Assembly (NCBI RefSeq): GCF_047607445.1
Contig: NZ_JBLKRT010000025.1
Coordinates: 1 to 64,000, forward strand
DNA: 64,000 nt
Direction: 5' to 3'
Source of the DNA: Crystallibacter sulfonylureivorans_A
Lineage (GTDB): Bacteria; Actinomycetota; Actinomycetes; Actinomycetales; Micrococcaceae
The translations under genes and the position numbers were made by a program. Each line of letters opens with the position of its first letter. Position 1 is the first letter of the stretch. This document shows, piece after piece, positions 16,137-24,321 of the stretch. A model generated the notes under the pieces. That model made no database searches and was not told the DNA's origin. It saw only the letters and a program-made list of their open reading frames with translations.

Positions 16137-18011
16137 ATGGACGTCGCCGTCGGTCTGCTGGCGCTGGTGGCGGTGATTTGTGCGGTCAGCGCGCTCGGCC
16201 GCCGGTTGAAGGTCTCCGTCCCGCTGCTGCTGGTGCTGGTCGGCGTTTTGGGATCTTATCTGCCCTTCATCCCATCGGTGGCCCTGATCCCGGACATCGT
16301 CCTGATCGGGATCCTGCCGCCGCTGCTCTATGCGGCAGCGCTGCGCACCTCAGTGGTGGAGTTCCAGGCCAACAAGCGGTCGATCGGAATGCTCTCGGTC
16401 GGTTATGTGATCTTCGGTACCGTCACGGTCGGACTGGTGGTCTGGTGGTTACTGCCCGACGTCCCGCTGCCGGCCGCGTTTGCCCTCGGCGCGGTGGTCG
16501 CACCACCCGACGCCGTGGCCGCTACGTCCATCGCCCGGCGGGTGGGCATGCCGCGGCGGATCGTGAACATCCTTGAGGGCGAGTCGCTAGTCAACGATGC
16601 AACAGCTCTGGTCCTACTCCGGGCCTCGATCGCAGCAATAGCCGGCAGTTTCACCCTGCTGGAGATCGGACTGGAGTTCCTGCTCGCTGTGGCCGGCGGA
16701 GCAGCGGCCGGAGCGGCTGCTGCCTGGCTGCTGCTGCAGATCCGTAGGAGGGTTCGCAATGTAGCCATCAATACCTCAATGTCGCTGGCCGCTCCCTTCG
16801 TGGCGTTCATCCCGGCCGAGAAAATCCATGCCTCCGGCGTCCTGGCGGTCGTCGTCGCCGGACTGATCATCGGCACCCGAAGTCCGGCGATGCCCGGCGG
16901 TGCATCCCGGTTGAGCCAGCGCAGCAACTGGGCCACAGTACAGTTCCTGCTGGAAAATTCCGTCTTCCTGCTGATCGGGTTGCAGGTGCGGTCGATCATC
17001 GATGCCGCGAACGCTGACCCGCTCGGCCTCGGACGCGTCTGGTGGACCTGCGCGGTGGTGCTGTTGGCGGTACTGGTCCTGCGCCCGGTCTGGGTATTTG
17101 CCACCATGTACCTCCCGCGCCTGGTCCCGCGGATCAGGCGATCGGACCCGGCGTCGGGCTGGCAGGTACCCGCCGTTGTCTCGTGGGCCGGGATGCGTGG
17201 TGTGGTGACCCTGGCCGCGGCCTTGGTCCTGCCACAGGACATACCCCACCGCCAGGTCCTCGTCCTCGCCGCATTGTCGGTAGTGGGCGGAACCTTGGTG
17301 CTGCAGGGATTCAGCCTGCCCTGGCTGGTGCGCAGGCTGGGACTGCATGGTCCGGATCCTGCGCAAGACGCGCTGACCCAGGCCTCGATGCTCCAGCAGA
17401 CCGTGGCAGCCGGATTGGAAAGGCTGCGCACAGCCGCTGTGCCTGAGGACCCGCCGGAAGTCCTGGATATGCTGCAGCGGCGGACCGAGGAGCGCGGCTT
17501 GGCAGCCTGGGAGCGGCTGGGCCGGCCGGAAACCGAAATCCGCACCCCCAGCCACCGCTATGCGCAGCTGCGGGTAGCCATGCTGGACGCCGAACGGGCC
17601 AAAGTCCTGGAACTTCGCGGGACGGGTGCCTACCCTTCCGAGGTGGTGGATGAGGTGCTGGAGCGGTTGGACATTGAAGAATCGATGCTCGACGCCGCCA
17701 TGGACGACTGCGGGACCCGTCACGGGGCGTTCTTGGCCGTACCCCAGGAGGTGGCGGCCGGCTGCGGGCACATGGGCCGGGCACCGGACCGGCCGGTTCC
17801 GGTCGACCCTCAGTGCCTCGACTGCCACGCCGAAGGAACCACTCCGGTCCACCTGCGCTTGTGCCTGGAATGCGGCAACGTCGGGTGCTGCGATTCGTCC
17901 CCCGGCCTGCATGCGGCCCGCCACCACAGCACCACGGGACACCCGGTCATGCGCAGCGTCGAACCGGGTGAGTCGTGGCGCTGGTGCTATGTCGACGAAG
18001 TCCTGGGCTGA
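16137..18011 (+). CDS. CPA1-type Na+/H+ antiporter with C-terminal UBP zinc finger
   Basis: 624 residues from the ATG at 16137. Residues 1 to about 405 form roughly 11-12 membrane helices of a CPA1/NhaP exchanger, including VVAPPDAVAATSIARRVGMPRRI and LEGESLVNDATALVL, with the conserved ND pair expected to carry the ion. A soluble linker follows, then residues about 545-620 are a UBP-type zinc finger with ordered Cys/His pairs (CGHMG, CLDC, CLECGNVGCC, HAARHH, GHPV). In eukaryotes this fold binds the ubiquitin C-terminus; in bacteria the partner is unknown. The antiporter probably expels Na+ in exchange for protons. Confidence 0.9.
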   Translation: MDVAVGLLALVAVICAVSALGRRLKVSVPLLLVLVGVLGSYLPFIPSVALIPDIVLIGILPPLLYAAALRTSVVEFQANKRSIGMLSVGYVIFGTVTVGLVVWWLLPDVPLPAAFALGAVVAPPDAVAATSIARRVGMPRRIVNILEGESLVNDATALVLLRASIAAIAGSFTLLEIGLEFLLAVAGGAAAGAAAAWLLLQIRRRVRNVAINTSMSLAAPFVAFIPAEKIHASGVLAVVVAGLIIGTRSPAMPGGASRLSQRSNWATVQFLLENSVFLLIGLQVRSIIDAANADPLGLGRVWWTCAVVLLAVLVLRPVWVFATMYLPRLVPRIRRSDPASGWQVPAVVSWAGMRGVVTLAAALVLPQDIPHRQVLVLAALSVVGGTLVLQGFSLPWLVRRLGLHGPDPAQDALTQASMLQQTVAAGLERLRTAAVPEDPPEVLDMLQRRTEERGLAAWERLGRPETEIRTPSHRYAQLRVAMLDAERAKVLELRGTGAYPSEVVDEVLERLDIEESMLDAAMDDCGTRHGAFLAVPQEVAAGCGHMGRAPDRPVPVDPQCLDCHAEGTTPVHLRLCLECGNVGCCDSSPGLHAARHHSTTGHPVMRSVEPGESWRWCYVDEVLG

Positions 18012-18117
18012 GGCGTACCGCCGGGCGTTTGCCTAGTAGTAGTTGGTCGTCCACTACTGTGCCCGCTCGCCGATTCGGCCAACAGTCGGTTGCCGAGTCG
18101 AAACGATGCCGGTCGAA

Positions 18118-18885
18118 TCAGAACAGTGGCCAGGGCACCGCAGACATCTCACCGCTCGGCGGCGGAAAGCGCCCGGCCAGGCGAAGCCGGTCACAGCGAG
18201 CGGCGATCGATGCGATCTCTTCGGCACTGAGCAAGTCCGCCAGGTTTTTGCCCAGCTCGCCGTGCAGTCCTTCGCTGACTCGGTCTATGCCGTCACGTTC
18301 CTCAGCGGTGAGAGCGTCTCCCAGCCATCCCCACAGGACCGTGCGCAGCTTGTGGTCACGGTGAAAGGTCAGCCCATGGTCCACGCCGTGCCGGTGTCCG
18401 TCCGTCATGGCAAGAATGTGGTCGCCCTTGCGGTCGGCGTTGTTGACGACGACGTCGAACACCGCCATGCGTCTGAGCGCCGGCGAGTCTTCGTGAACGA
18501 GGGCGACCATGCGTCCGTTCTCATCTCGACCCTTGAGAACGTGTTTCCAGCCCGTCTCCGGAACCTGGTCGGCCGCGACCAGGTCCACGGCGCGTTGGGC
18601 GGGGTCTTGCTCCTGCCAGAGCTGCACCATGCCTTCGCCCAGCGGACCATCGCGCAGCCAGGTCTGCGGTACGACGTCCCAGCCGAAGGCCTGCGAGACC
18701 AGGTAGGCCGCCACCTCCCGGTGGGCCAGGGTGCCATGGGGAAAATCCCACAACGGACTTTCCCCTGCTATCGGCTTATAAACGACCACCACGTCGCCGA
18801 TACTGCCCAGAAATGTTGCGTTTGAAGCCGTCGTGATGCGGCCAGTGAGCGTCAGCTCGGCGGTCACCAGGTCCAGCGCCGGCAT
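18118..18885 (-). CDS. SCO1664-family protein (PI3/PI4-kinase-like fold)
   Basis: 255 residues. The conserved features are VVVYKPIAGESPLWDFPHGTLAHREVAAY at 33-61, the catalytic-loop-like FDVVVNNADRKGDHIL and the following HGVDHGLTFH, which resemble the nucleotide and metal sites of lipid-kinase-like enzymes. The reaction is unknown. Its ATG overlaps the stop of the DUF3090 gene (TGATG), so the two are translated together. The set MSMEG_4193 / DUF3090 / SCO1664 is conserved across Actinobacteria, usually near the mycothiol gene mshC; mshC is not seen here. Confidence 0.88.
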   Translation of the reverse strand: MPALDLVTAELTLTGRITTASNATFLGSIGDVVVVYKPIAGESPLWDFPHGTLAHREVAAYLVSQAFGWDVVPQTWLRDGPLGEGMVQLWQEQDPAQRAVDLVAADQVPETGWKHVLKGRDENGRMVALVHEDSPALRRMAVFDVVVNNADRKGDHILAMTDGHRHGVDHGLTFHRDHKLRTVLWGWLGDALTAEERDGIDRVSEGLHGELGKNLADLLSAEEIASIAARCDRLRLAGRFPPPSGEMSAVPWPLF

Positions 18886-19433
18886 CAGGCCTCGGGAAGG
18901 GTGCAGATGTGCCCGTCGGCGTCTATGGGGTCACCGCAAAGCGGGCACGTTGGGCGTCCGGCGTCCACGACCTCACGGGTGCGCTTCGCGAAAGCGCGGG
19001 CGGTGCCGACCGGCATTCGCACCACCAGCATCTCGGCCGCGTCAGCCCCGTCCTCGTCAAGCGCCTCGTCGTCGGCATCGACATCGGGGATGGCGTAGGC
19101 CTCGATCACGAGCTGCGCCGTCGTCGGGTCCCAACCTAAGGTCATGGAACCGGTGCGAAACTGCTCCTGAACAGTCTCGAGTTGGTCGTTGTCGACAAGT
19201 TCAATCGGAGTGCTCGTAGGGACGCTGAAGGGGTTACCCTCGACGGCGATGAGCTGGTCGAGAATTTCGTCGATCTTTTCCGCGAGCAGAGCCGACTGCT
19301 GCTTCTCCAGGGCAATGCTCACGATCTGCGTCCCTGCCCGCACCTGCAGATAGAACGTCCGCGCCCCCGGAAGGCCAATGGTGCCAACGACGACGCGATC
19401 AGGCCAGGCGAACTCGTGAACACGTGTAGGCAT
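18885..19433 (-). CDS. DUF3090 domain-containing protein
   Basis: 182 residues covering the DUF3090 family from the N-terminal FAWPDRVVVGTIGLPGARTFYLQVRAG to a C-terminal zinc-ribbon-like tail CPLCGDPIDADGHICTLPEA. No enzymatic role is known. It lies between the phosphatase and SCO1664 genes and overlaps the latter by one base, which makes a common complex or pathway likely. The start ATG at 19433 gives the usual family length. Confidence 0.9.
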   Translation of the reverse strand: MPTRVHEFAWPDRVVVGTIGLPGARTFYLQVRAGTQIVSIALEKQQSALLAEKIDEILDQLIAVEGNPFSVPTSTPIELVDNDQLETVQEQFRTGSMTLGWDPTTAQLVIEAYAIPDVDADDEALDEDGADAAEMLVVRMPVGTARAFAKRTREVVDAGRPTCPLCGDPIDADGHICTLPEA

Positions 19434-19457
19434 GTCAGTATTTTAGGCCCATGAGGT

Positions 19458-20150
19458 TCAGGGCGCTTGCTTCCCTGTACCTCCGCCCACCGGCGCATCG
19501 GCAGAGCGGATGCCCTTTGACAGCCATGACAGATCACCGGCGTCGGTATTGGTGGCGTAGACGCTTGGCCGACTAACGCCGTAGCTCACGATCGACACGG
19601 ACCCTGGGCCCACGTTGATGCGCTGGAACAGGTCAAGGTGCATGCCAAGCGCGTCGGCAAGGATTGACTTGATGACGTCGCCGTGACTCACCGCTACCCA
19701 CACGGCCCCTGGCCCGTGCGCCGACTCGAAGGCTGCATCGTGGCGTCGAATCGCTGCCACCGACCGGGCCTGCATCGCGGCCAGCGATTCGCCGCCGGGA
19801 AAGACGGCGGCGGACGGTTGCGACTGCACAACCGGCCACAAATCCTCGGTCTCGAGATCACTGATCGTGCGGCCCTGCCACTCGCCGTAATCGCACTCGG
19901 TGAGATCTGGATCGATCGGCGCGTCCGGCGCGCCAGCCTGGCGATCGAGGATGAACTGGGCGGTCTGCCGACAACGCTCCAGAGGGCTCGACACCACCCC
20001 GACGACGGGCACGGCCGCGAGCCGGTCTCCGGTCAGGGCCGCCTGGTCGCGCCCGATCTGGTCCAGCGAGACGCCCGCGGCCCGACCTGCGAGCTGTCCA
20101 GCGGCGTTGGCTGTGGTGCGGCCGTGCCGCACAAGAATGACTGTCGCCAT
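19458..20150 (-). CDS. Histidine phosphatase, MSMEG_4193 family
   Basis: 230 residues of the phosphoglycerate-mutase/histidine phosphatase superfamily. The phosphohistidine motif is RHGRT at 8-12, the second Arg is in SSPLERCRQTA, the Glu is in ECDYGEWQGR and the late His is in SHGDVIKSILADALG. It removes phosphate from a small molecule, which is unidentified. It is the first gene of the three-gene operon, 24 bases upstream of DUF3090. Confidence 0.92.
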   Translation of the reverse strand: MATVILVRHGRTTANAAGQLAGRAAGVSLDQIGRDQAALTGDRLAAVPVVGVVSSPLERCRQTAQFILDRQAGAPDAPIDPDLTECDYGEWQGRTISDLETEDLWPVVQSQPSAAVFPGGESLAAMQARSVAAIRRHDAAFESAHGPGAVWVAVSHGDVIKSILADALGMHLDLFQRINVGPGSVSIVSYGVSRPSVYATNTDAGDLSWLSKGIRSADAPVGGGTGKQAP

Positions 20151-20297
20151 CCACCCAGCCTAACGACTTGCTCGACGGCGGCGTGAAGCGCGCAGCGTCG
20201 GGCGTCGAACAGACAGATAGACCAAAGGGGGGACCCTTCAAGCAGGCCGCCGCATTCAAGGCCGCCCAGTTTCACTTCTGCCGTTGAAACCCGGCCT

Positions 20298-20930
20298 TCA
20301 GCTCTTGGAGCCGGTCAGTGCGAGCGTGCCGCCAAGGCCGATCATCATCGCGCCGCCGGCCCCTGAAAGGGTGGAGAGCCTGCGTGGGGATTTGGCGAAC
20401 CACGCCCGGGCGGTGCCGGCGGCCAGAGCCCATGCGCTGTCGCAGACCAGCGCGATGGCCTGGAAAGTCAGCCCGAGGAGAAGTAACTGCGCCCACACTG
20501 CGCCCGCGGCGGGGTCGACGAATTGCGGCAGCACGGCGAGGAAGAAGGCGAGGGTCTTGGGATTGGTGAAACCCACGATGAAGCCTTGGCGCAGCAGCTT
20601 CCAGGAGGATGACGGGTGGCGGCGTGTTCCGGTTGTGTGGGCCCGGCGGTGTCGAATGGCCTGGATACCGAGCCATACGAGGTAAATGCCACCGGCGATT
20701 TTGAGGGCGGTGAACGCGAGGACGGAGGTCGCCACGATCGCGCCTACGCCGAAGGCGACAGCAAAGATGGCGGGGATGATCCCGAGTGAGTTGCCAGCGA
20801 CGCTGAGGATGCCCGCCCTGCGGCCGAAGGCGATGGACCGTCCGATGGTGAAGAGCACGCTGGGACCGGGAATCACGATGATGACCGCCGCCGTGACGGC
20901 GAAGGCGACGAAATTCTCCAAGGGAGGCAT
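20298..20930 (-). CDS. LysE/RhtB-family amino acid exporter
   Basis: 210 residues from the ATG at 20930, chosen because GGGAGG lies close by in the right direction and MPPLENFVAFAVTAAVIIVIPGPSV is the family N-terminus; PGPSVLFTIGRSIAFGRRAGILSVAGNSLG is diagnostic. Six membrane helices are expected. LysE-type proteins export amino acids such as lysine, threonine or homoserine lactone. The real substrate cannot be read. It is transcribed alone. Confidence 0.88.
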   Translation of the reverse strand: MPPLENFVAFAVTAAVIIVIPGPSVLFTIGRSIAFGRRAGILSVAGNSLGIIPAIFAVAFGVGAIVATSVLAFTALKIAGGIYLVWLGIQAIRHRRAHTTGTRRHPSSSWKLLRQGFIVGFTNPKTLAFFLAVLPQFVDPAAGAVWAQLLLLGLTFQAIALVCDSAWALAAGTARAWFAKSPRRLSTLSGAGGAMMIGLGGTLALTGSKS

Positions 20931-21172
20931 GACTGAACCATACTCCCGGTTTGTTCCAGCCGCGCCCGGAATTTGAAAGGCCACATCAACCGGCCGCCCG
21001 CCGATGGTCGGCTGGTTCCGGCCGCCCGGACACTGCGCCCGATCTTGGCGGTTTTCCGGGTGTCTATCGAAGAGGAGCAGGCTGTGGTACTTTCTGCATG
21101 GGTTAGGAGTTCCTCACGCGATTGCCTCCCGATCCGGGCTCCTAATACCGCCTTTCGAAAGCAGAGGCGACG

Positions 21173-21445
21173 ATGGCAACCCTATTGATCTTTCACGAGG
21201 TTGACGACGTTGATCACTGGCTCAGCTCGCCGCGGCGTCAAGAACTCTTCGGACCGTTGGGCATGACCGTTCGGACCTTTGTGGATCCGGACAAAACCAA
21301 CCGCGTCGGTCTGATCGTCGAAGTCCAGGACCCGGACACGTTCCAGCGCATGATGGAGTCCGAAGCCGCTGCCGACGCCATGAAGTTCGACGGCGTACGC
21401 CCCGACACGATCCTGGTGCTGGTCGAACCCGAGCGCCCCCGCTGA
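21173..21445 (+). CDS. Small conserved-looking protein of unknown function
   Basis: 90 residues, MATLLIFHEVDDVDHWLSSPRRQELF then GPLGMTVRTFVDP and VGLIVEVQDPDTFQRMMESEAAADAMKFDGV. The pattern resembles small alpha-beta barrel (ferredoxin-like) proteins that act on or carry small ligands, but I do not assign a family. The start codon is preceded by AGAGGCGACG. It stands alone between the LysE gene and the Rieske gene; a direct repeat CCGGCCGCCCG (20990-21000 and 21018-21028) lies in its upstream region. Confidence 0.6.
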   Translation: MATLLIFHEVDDVDHWLSSPRRQELFGPLGMTVRTFVDPDKTNRVGLIVEVQDPDTFQRMMESEAAADAMKFDGVRPDTILVLVEPERPR

Positions 21446-21527
21446 CGAGCCAGCCTGAACCGGCGGGACTTCAGCTGGACCGCAGGTCGGCAGCGTCCGG
21501 GAAGTTGTCGGCCGCGTCCGAGCAGAT

Positions 21528-22577
21528 CTAGCCGCCGGATTCCAGCAGGGCACGTTCCCAGAAGCTCGGGCCGACAGGTTCATGGAAGTCGCTCCGGGCG
21601 ACCAGATAGCCCTCGCTGTTCACGGTGATCGGCAGCTGCGGCAGCGGTCGGAATGCCGGGCCGAAGATGACCTCGCATTGATGGGTCACGTCGAAGGTGG
21701 ACTGGTGGCAGGGGCAGAGCAGGTGGTGGGTGTGCTGCTCGTACAGGGCCACCGGGCAGCCGACGTGCGTACAGATTTTGGAATAGGCAACGATGCCGTT
21801 GTAGGCCCAGTCCTCCCGGCCTGGACTGGGATGCAGATCCGCCGGGTCCAGACGGACGAGCAGGACTACTGACTTGGCTTTTTCGACGAGCCTGCCAACG
21901 GAGAGTTCGTTCAGGCCTTCAGGGACGACATGGAAGATAGCGCCGAAAGTCACGTCCGAGGCTTTGATCGGTGTTCCTTCGGGGTCGCGTGCCAGACGCG
22001 TGCCCTCCTTCCACAGCGTCTGTCCCAGGACCTTCGGGTCGAGGTTCTTGGACAGGTCCCGGAAGATGCCGATGGCCGGCAGGATGGCCAGCGCCCCGGC
22101 GGCAATGAGGGTGTTGCGGATCAGCGGCCGGCGCTTGATGCCGGACTCGTCAAGGACTTGGCCCATGATCTGCTCCGCGTCCCGGCGGTCCTCTTCGGTG
22201 CGGACCTCGTGGCGTTCCTCGGCCACTTCATGGTCCGGCATCAGGGTCTTCGCCCAGTGCACGATGCCGACGCCGATGCCGAGCATCGCGAAGGCCGTGC
22301 CCATGCCCAGCAGCAGGTTTTGCAGTCGCAGCGTGGAAATCGCAGTCGGTAACGGGATGGCAAAATACCCGACGAAGAAAAGCAGGGTACCGATCATGGA
22401 TATGGCAAAGAGAATTGCAACCTGCCGCTCGGCGCGCTTTGCGGCCCGGGAATCCTTATCGGCACGGCGCGGGCGGTGGGGAGGTAGTCCAGGATCCTGG
22501 AACTTTTCTACCTGACCCTGGCCGGCGGTAGCAGCGATGTCCGGAGCGTTCGGGTCGTCGTGACTCTGGTCAGCCAT
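21528..22577 (-). CDS. qcrA: QcrA-type Rieske iron-sulfur protein
   Basis: 349 residues with an N-terminal cytoplasmic tail, three membrane helices (about 50-120 and 155-175) and a C-terminal Rieske domain. The 2Fe-2S ligands are C269, H271 (CTHVGC) and C288, H291 (CPCHQS), with a C274-C290 disulfide, as in the Rieske subunit of the actinobacterial bc1 complex. A typical qcr locus encodes qcrC and qcrB next to it; here neither is present. The gene follows zwf by 21 bases on the same strand. It may be a second Rieske copy that replaces the main one under particular conditions. Confidence 0.9.
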   Translation of the reverse strand: MADQSHDDPNAPDIAATAGQGQVEKFQDPGLPPHRPRRADKDSRAAKRAERQVAILFAISMIGTLLFFVGYFAIPLPTAISTLRLQNLLLGMGTAFAMLGIGVGIVHWAKTLMPDHEVAEERHEVRTEEDRRDAEQIMGQVLDESGIKRRPLIRNTLIAAGALAILPAIGIFRDLSKNLDPKVLGQTLWKEGTRLARDPEGTPIKASDVTFGAIFHVVPEGLNELSVGRLVEKAKSVVLLVRLDPADLHPSPGREDWAYNGIVAYSKICTHVGCPVALYEQHTHHLLCPCHQSTFDVTHQCEVIFGPAFRPLPQLPITVNSEGYLVARSDFHEPVGPSFWERALLESGG

Positions 22578-22598
22578 GATCCCTCCTATCCTTAAGAC

Positions 22599-24044
22599 TC
22601 ATGTCGCCAGCCAAGGCCAGTGCCAACCGGCGTAATCGGCAGTCAGTTCATCTGCGGCTGCCGGCCCCCAAGACCCGGGCTTGTAGCTGTGCACCGGTGG
22701 CGGCGCATCCAGGAGTGGCTGCATGATCCGCCACGTCTCCTCGACCCCGTCTTGGCGGGTGAAACGTGTACTGTTTCCGACCATCGCCGCGTGGAGCAAG
22801 ACTTCATACGGAGTCGGCCCCTCGCCCCCTTCTTCAGCAAACTCCATGTCGAGGTCGATGGCGCCGGGCCCCACCGTGTCCGCGCGGAGAGCCTCAACTT
22901 TGAGCATGGCACCGGTCGACGGATCAAGCCTGATGAGGATCTGGTTGGGCTCTGGTAAGCGGTCGGATCCGAAGTTGAAACCGAGCCGGGGCGGCTGCTT
23001 GAACACCAGCCGAAGCTCGGTTTGAGTGACCGGAAGCTTCTTGCCGGCCCGAATGAAGAACGGCACCCCCGACCAGCGCCAATTATCGATGTCGAGGCGC
23101 AGCGCGGCGTAGGTCTCCGTCGTCGAATCCGCCGCCACTCCGTTGATGCTCTGGTAACCCTCATACTGCCCGCGAACGTAGTGGACGGGATCGGCCTCGG
23201 AGACCGAGCGGAACAAAGCGACCTGCGAGTCCTTGAGCGTTTGCGGATTACCCCCAGACGGCGGCTCCATAGCAGCCGCGGAGACGACCTGCATAAGGTG
23301 ATTGACCACCACGTCGCGCAGCGCACCGACGGGATCGTAGAAGTGGCCACGGTCCTCGACGCCGAAATTTTCGGCCATCGTGATCTGGACGCACTCGACG
23401 TAGTTTCGGTTCCAGATCGGTTCAAGCATCGTGTTGGCGAACCGCAGGTAGATGATCTCCTCCAGGCCCATCTTCCCCAGATAGTGGTCGATCCGGTACA
23501 ACTGCGACTCGTCGATGAACTGGTGCAACTCCTCGGCCAGGGCGCGAGCCGAAGCTCGGTCATGCCCGAACGGCTTTTCTACCACTACCCGCGCCGTCGC
23601 GGTCAGGCCGGCCCGGGCCAAGCCCTTGACGACTGTGCCGAACAAGAAGGGCGGGATTTCGAGGTAGAACACAGGGCTGTCGGCGCCCTTAATCGCCTCG
23701 GCGACCCGGCCATAGGTCGCCGCGTCGCCGAAATCGCCCTGCACATAGGACAGACGGGCCGCGAAGCGGTCGAAGACGGCGGCGTCGATCACCTCTCCAG
23801 TGCCCTTGATCGACGCCCGGGCCCGTTCCACCAACTGATCAACCGTCCAATCATCGACGGCCACCCCGATGATCGGACACTGCAACAGACCCCGCTGCTC
23901 CAGCCGGTACAGCGACCTGAACGTCATTACCCTGGCCAGGTCTCCGGTGATCCCGAACACCACGAACGCGTCGGCGGAACCCTGACCTGCGCTAACCGGC
24001 TGGCCACGGCCAGCCGCGCTTCGGTCGTCCATGGGTGCTGTCAT
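22599..24044 (-). CDS. zwf: Glucose-6-phosphate 1-dehydrogenase
   Basis: 481 residues. The nucleotide motif GITGDLAR is at 31-38, the substrate-binding RIDHYLGK at 184-191 and the catalytic His region DRGHFYDPVGALRDVV follows. It oxidises glucose 6-phosphate to the lactone and makes NADPH. Pentose-phosphate neighbours (tal, tkt, opcA, pgl) are absent, so this is likely a second zwf copy. The start ATG has AGGAG 5 bases upstream. It shares a divergent promoter region with cydAB and is followed by an orphan Rieske gene, so it may serve an alternative respiratory or oxidative-stress state. Confidence 0.95.
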   Translation of the reverse strand: MTAPMDDRSAAGRGQPVSAGQGSADAFVVFGITGDLARVMTFRSLYRLEQRGLLQCPIIGVAVDDWTVDQLVERARASIKGTGEVIDAAVFDRFAARLSYVQGDFGDAATYGRVAEAIKGADSPVFYLEIPPFLFGTVVKGLARAGLTATARVVVEKPFGHDRASARALAEELHQFIDESQLYRIDHYLGKMGLEEIIYLRFANTMLEPIWNRNYVECVQITMAENFGVEDRGHFYDPVGALRDVVVNHLMQVVSAAAMEPPSGGNPQTLKDSQVALFRSVSEADPVHYVRGQYEGYQSINGVAADSTTETYAALRLDIDNWRWSGVPFFIRAGKKLPVTQTELRLVFKQPPRLGFNFGSDRLPEPNQILIRLDPSTGAMLKVEALRADTVGPGAIDLDMEFAEEGGEGPTPYEVLLHAAMVGNSTRFTRQDGVEETWRIMQPLLDAPPPVHSYKPGSWGPAAADELTADYAGWHWPWLAT

Positions 24045-24159
24045 GGCATCTCCTCAACGTGATCGGCGCTCAACCAGAAAATGAACGTGCTGGCGGCCTC
24101 CGTGCCGGAGCGGACCTGAAACCGGCATCTATCAGAGCCAACCACTGCCTCCCGGTCCC

Positions 24160-24186
24160 CGTCATCACCCATTTTGCGTGATGACG
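24160..24186. promoter_or_regulatory. 27-bp palindrome in the zwf/cydA divergent promoter region
   Basis: CGTCATCAC, nine bases, GTGATGACG: two exact 9-base arms. It lies 116 bases before zwf and 136 bases before cydA, in the middle of the 277-bp region serving both directions. No regulator gene is nearby. It does not match the Rex pattern (TTGTGAA-N8-TTCACAA). It could be an operator shared by both transcripts, or less likely a hairpin. Confidence 0.5.
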
Positions 24187-24321
24187 CCGTCCGCCCCGGG
24201 GTTCAGGATCAGTGCCTAGAGGCAGCAACGGTAGATCCGAGAACTCGCTCCAGGAGGCTCCGGCCTTGACTATCCCCGGGACCCCCATGGCAGCTGTCAA
24301 TGACGCCGGAAGGGGTGCGAC

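Noticed and set aside
23022..24062. 346-codon plus-strand frame opposite zwf
   Set aside because: It is the antisense of a well-supported enzyme gene; composition is rich in Arg/His/Asp and shows no family motif.
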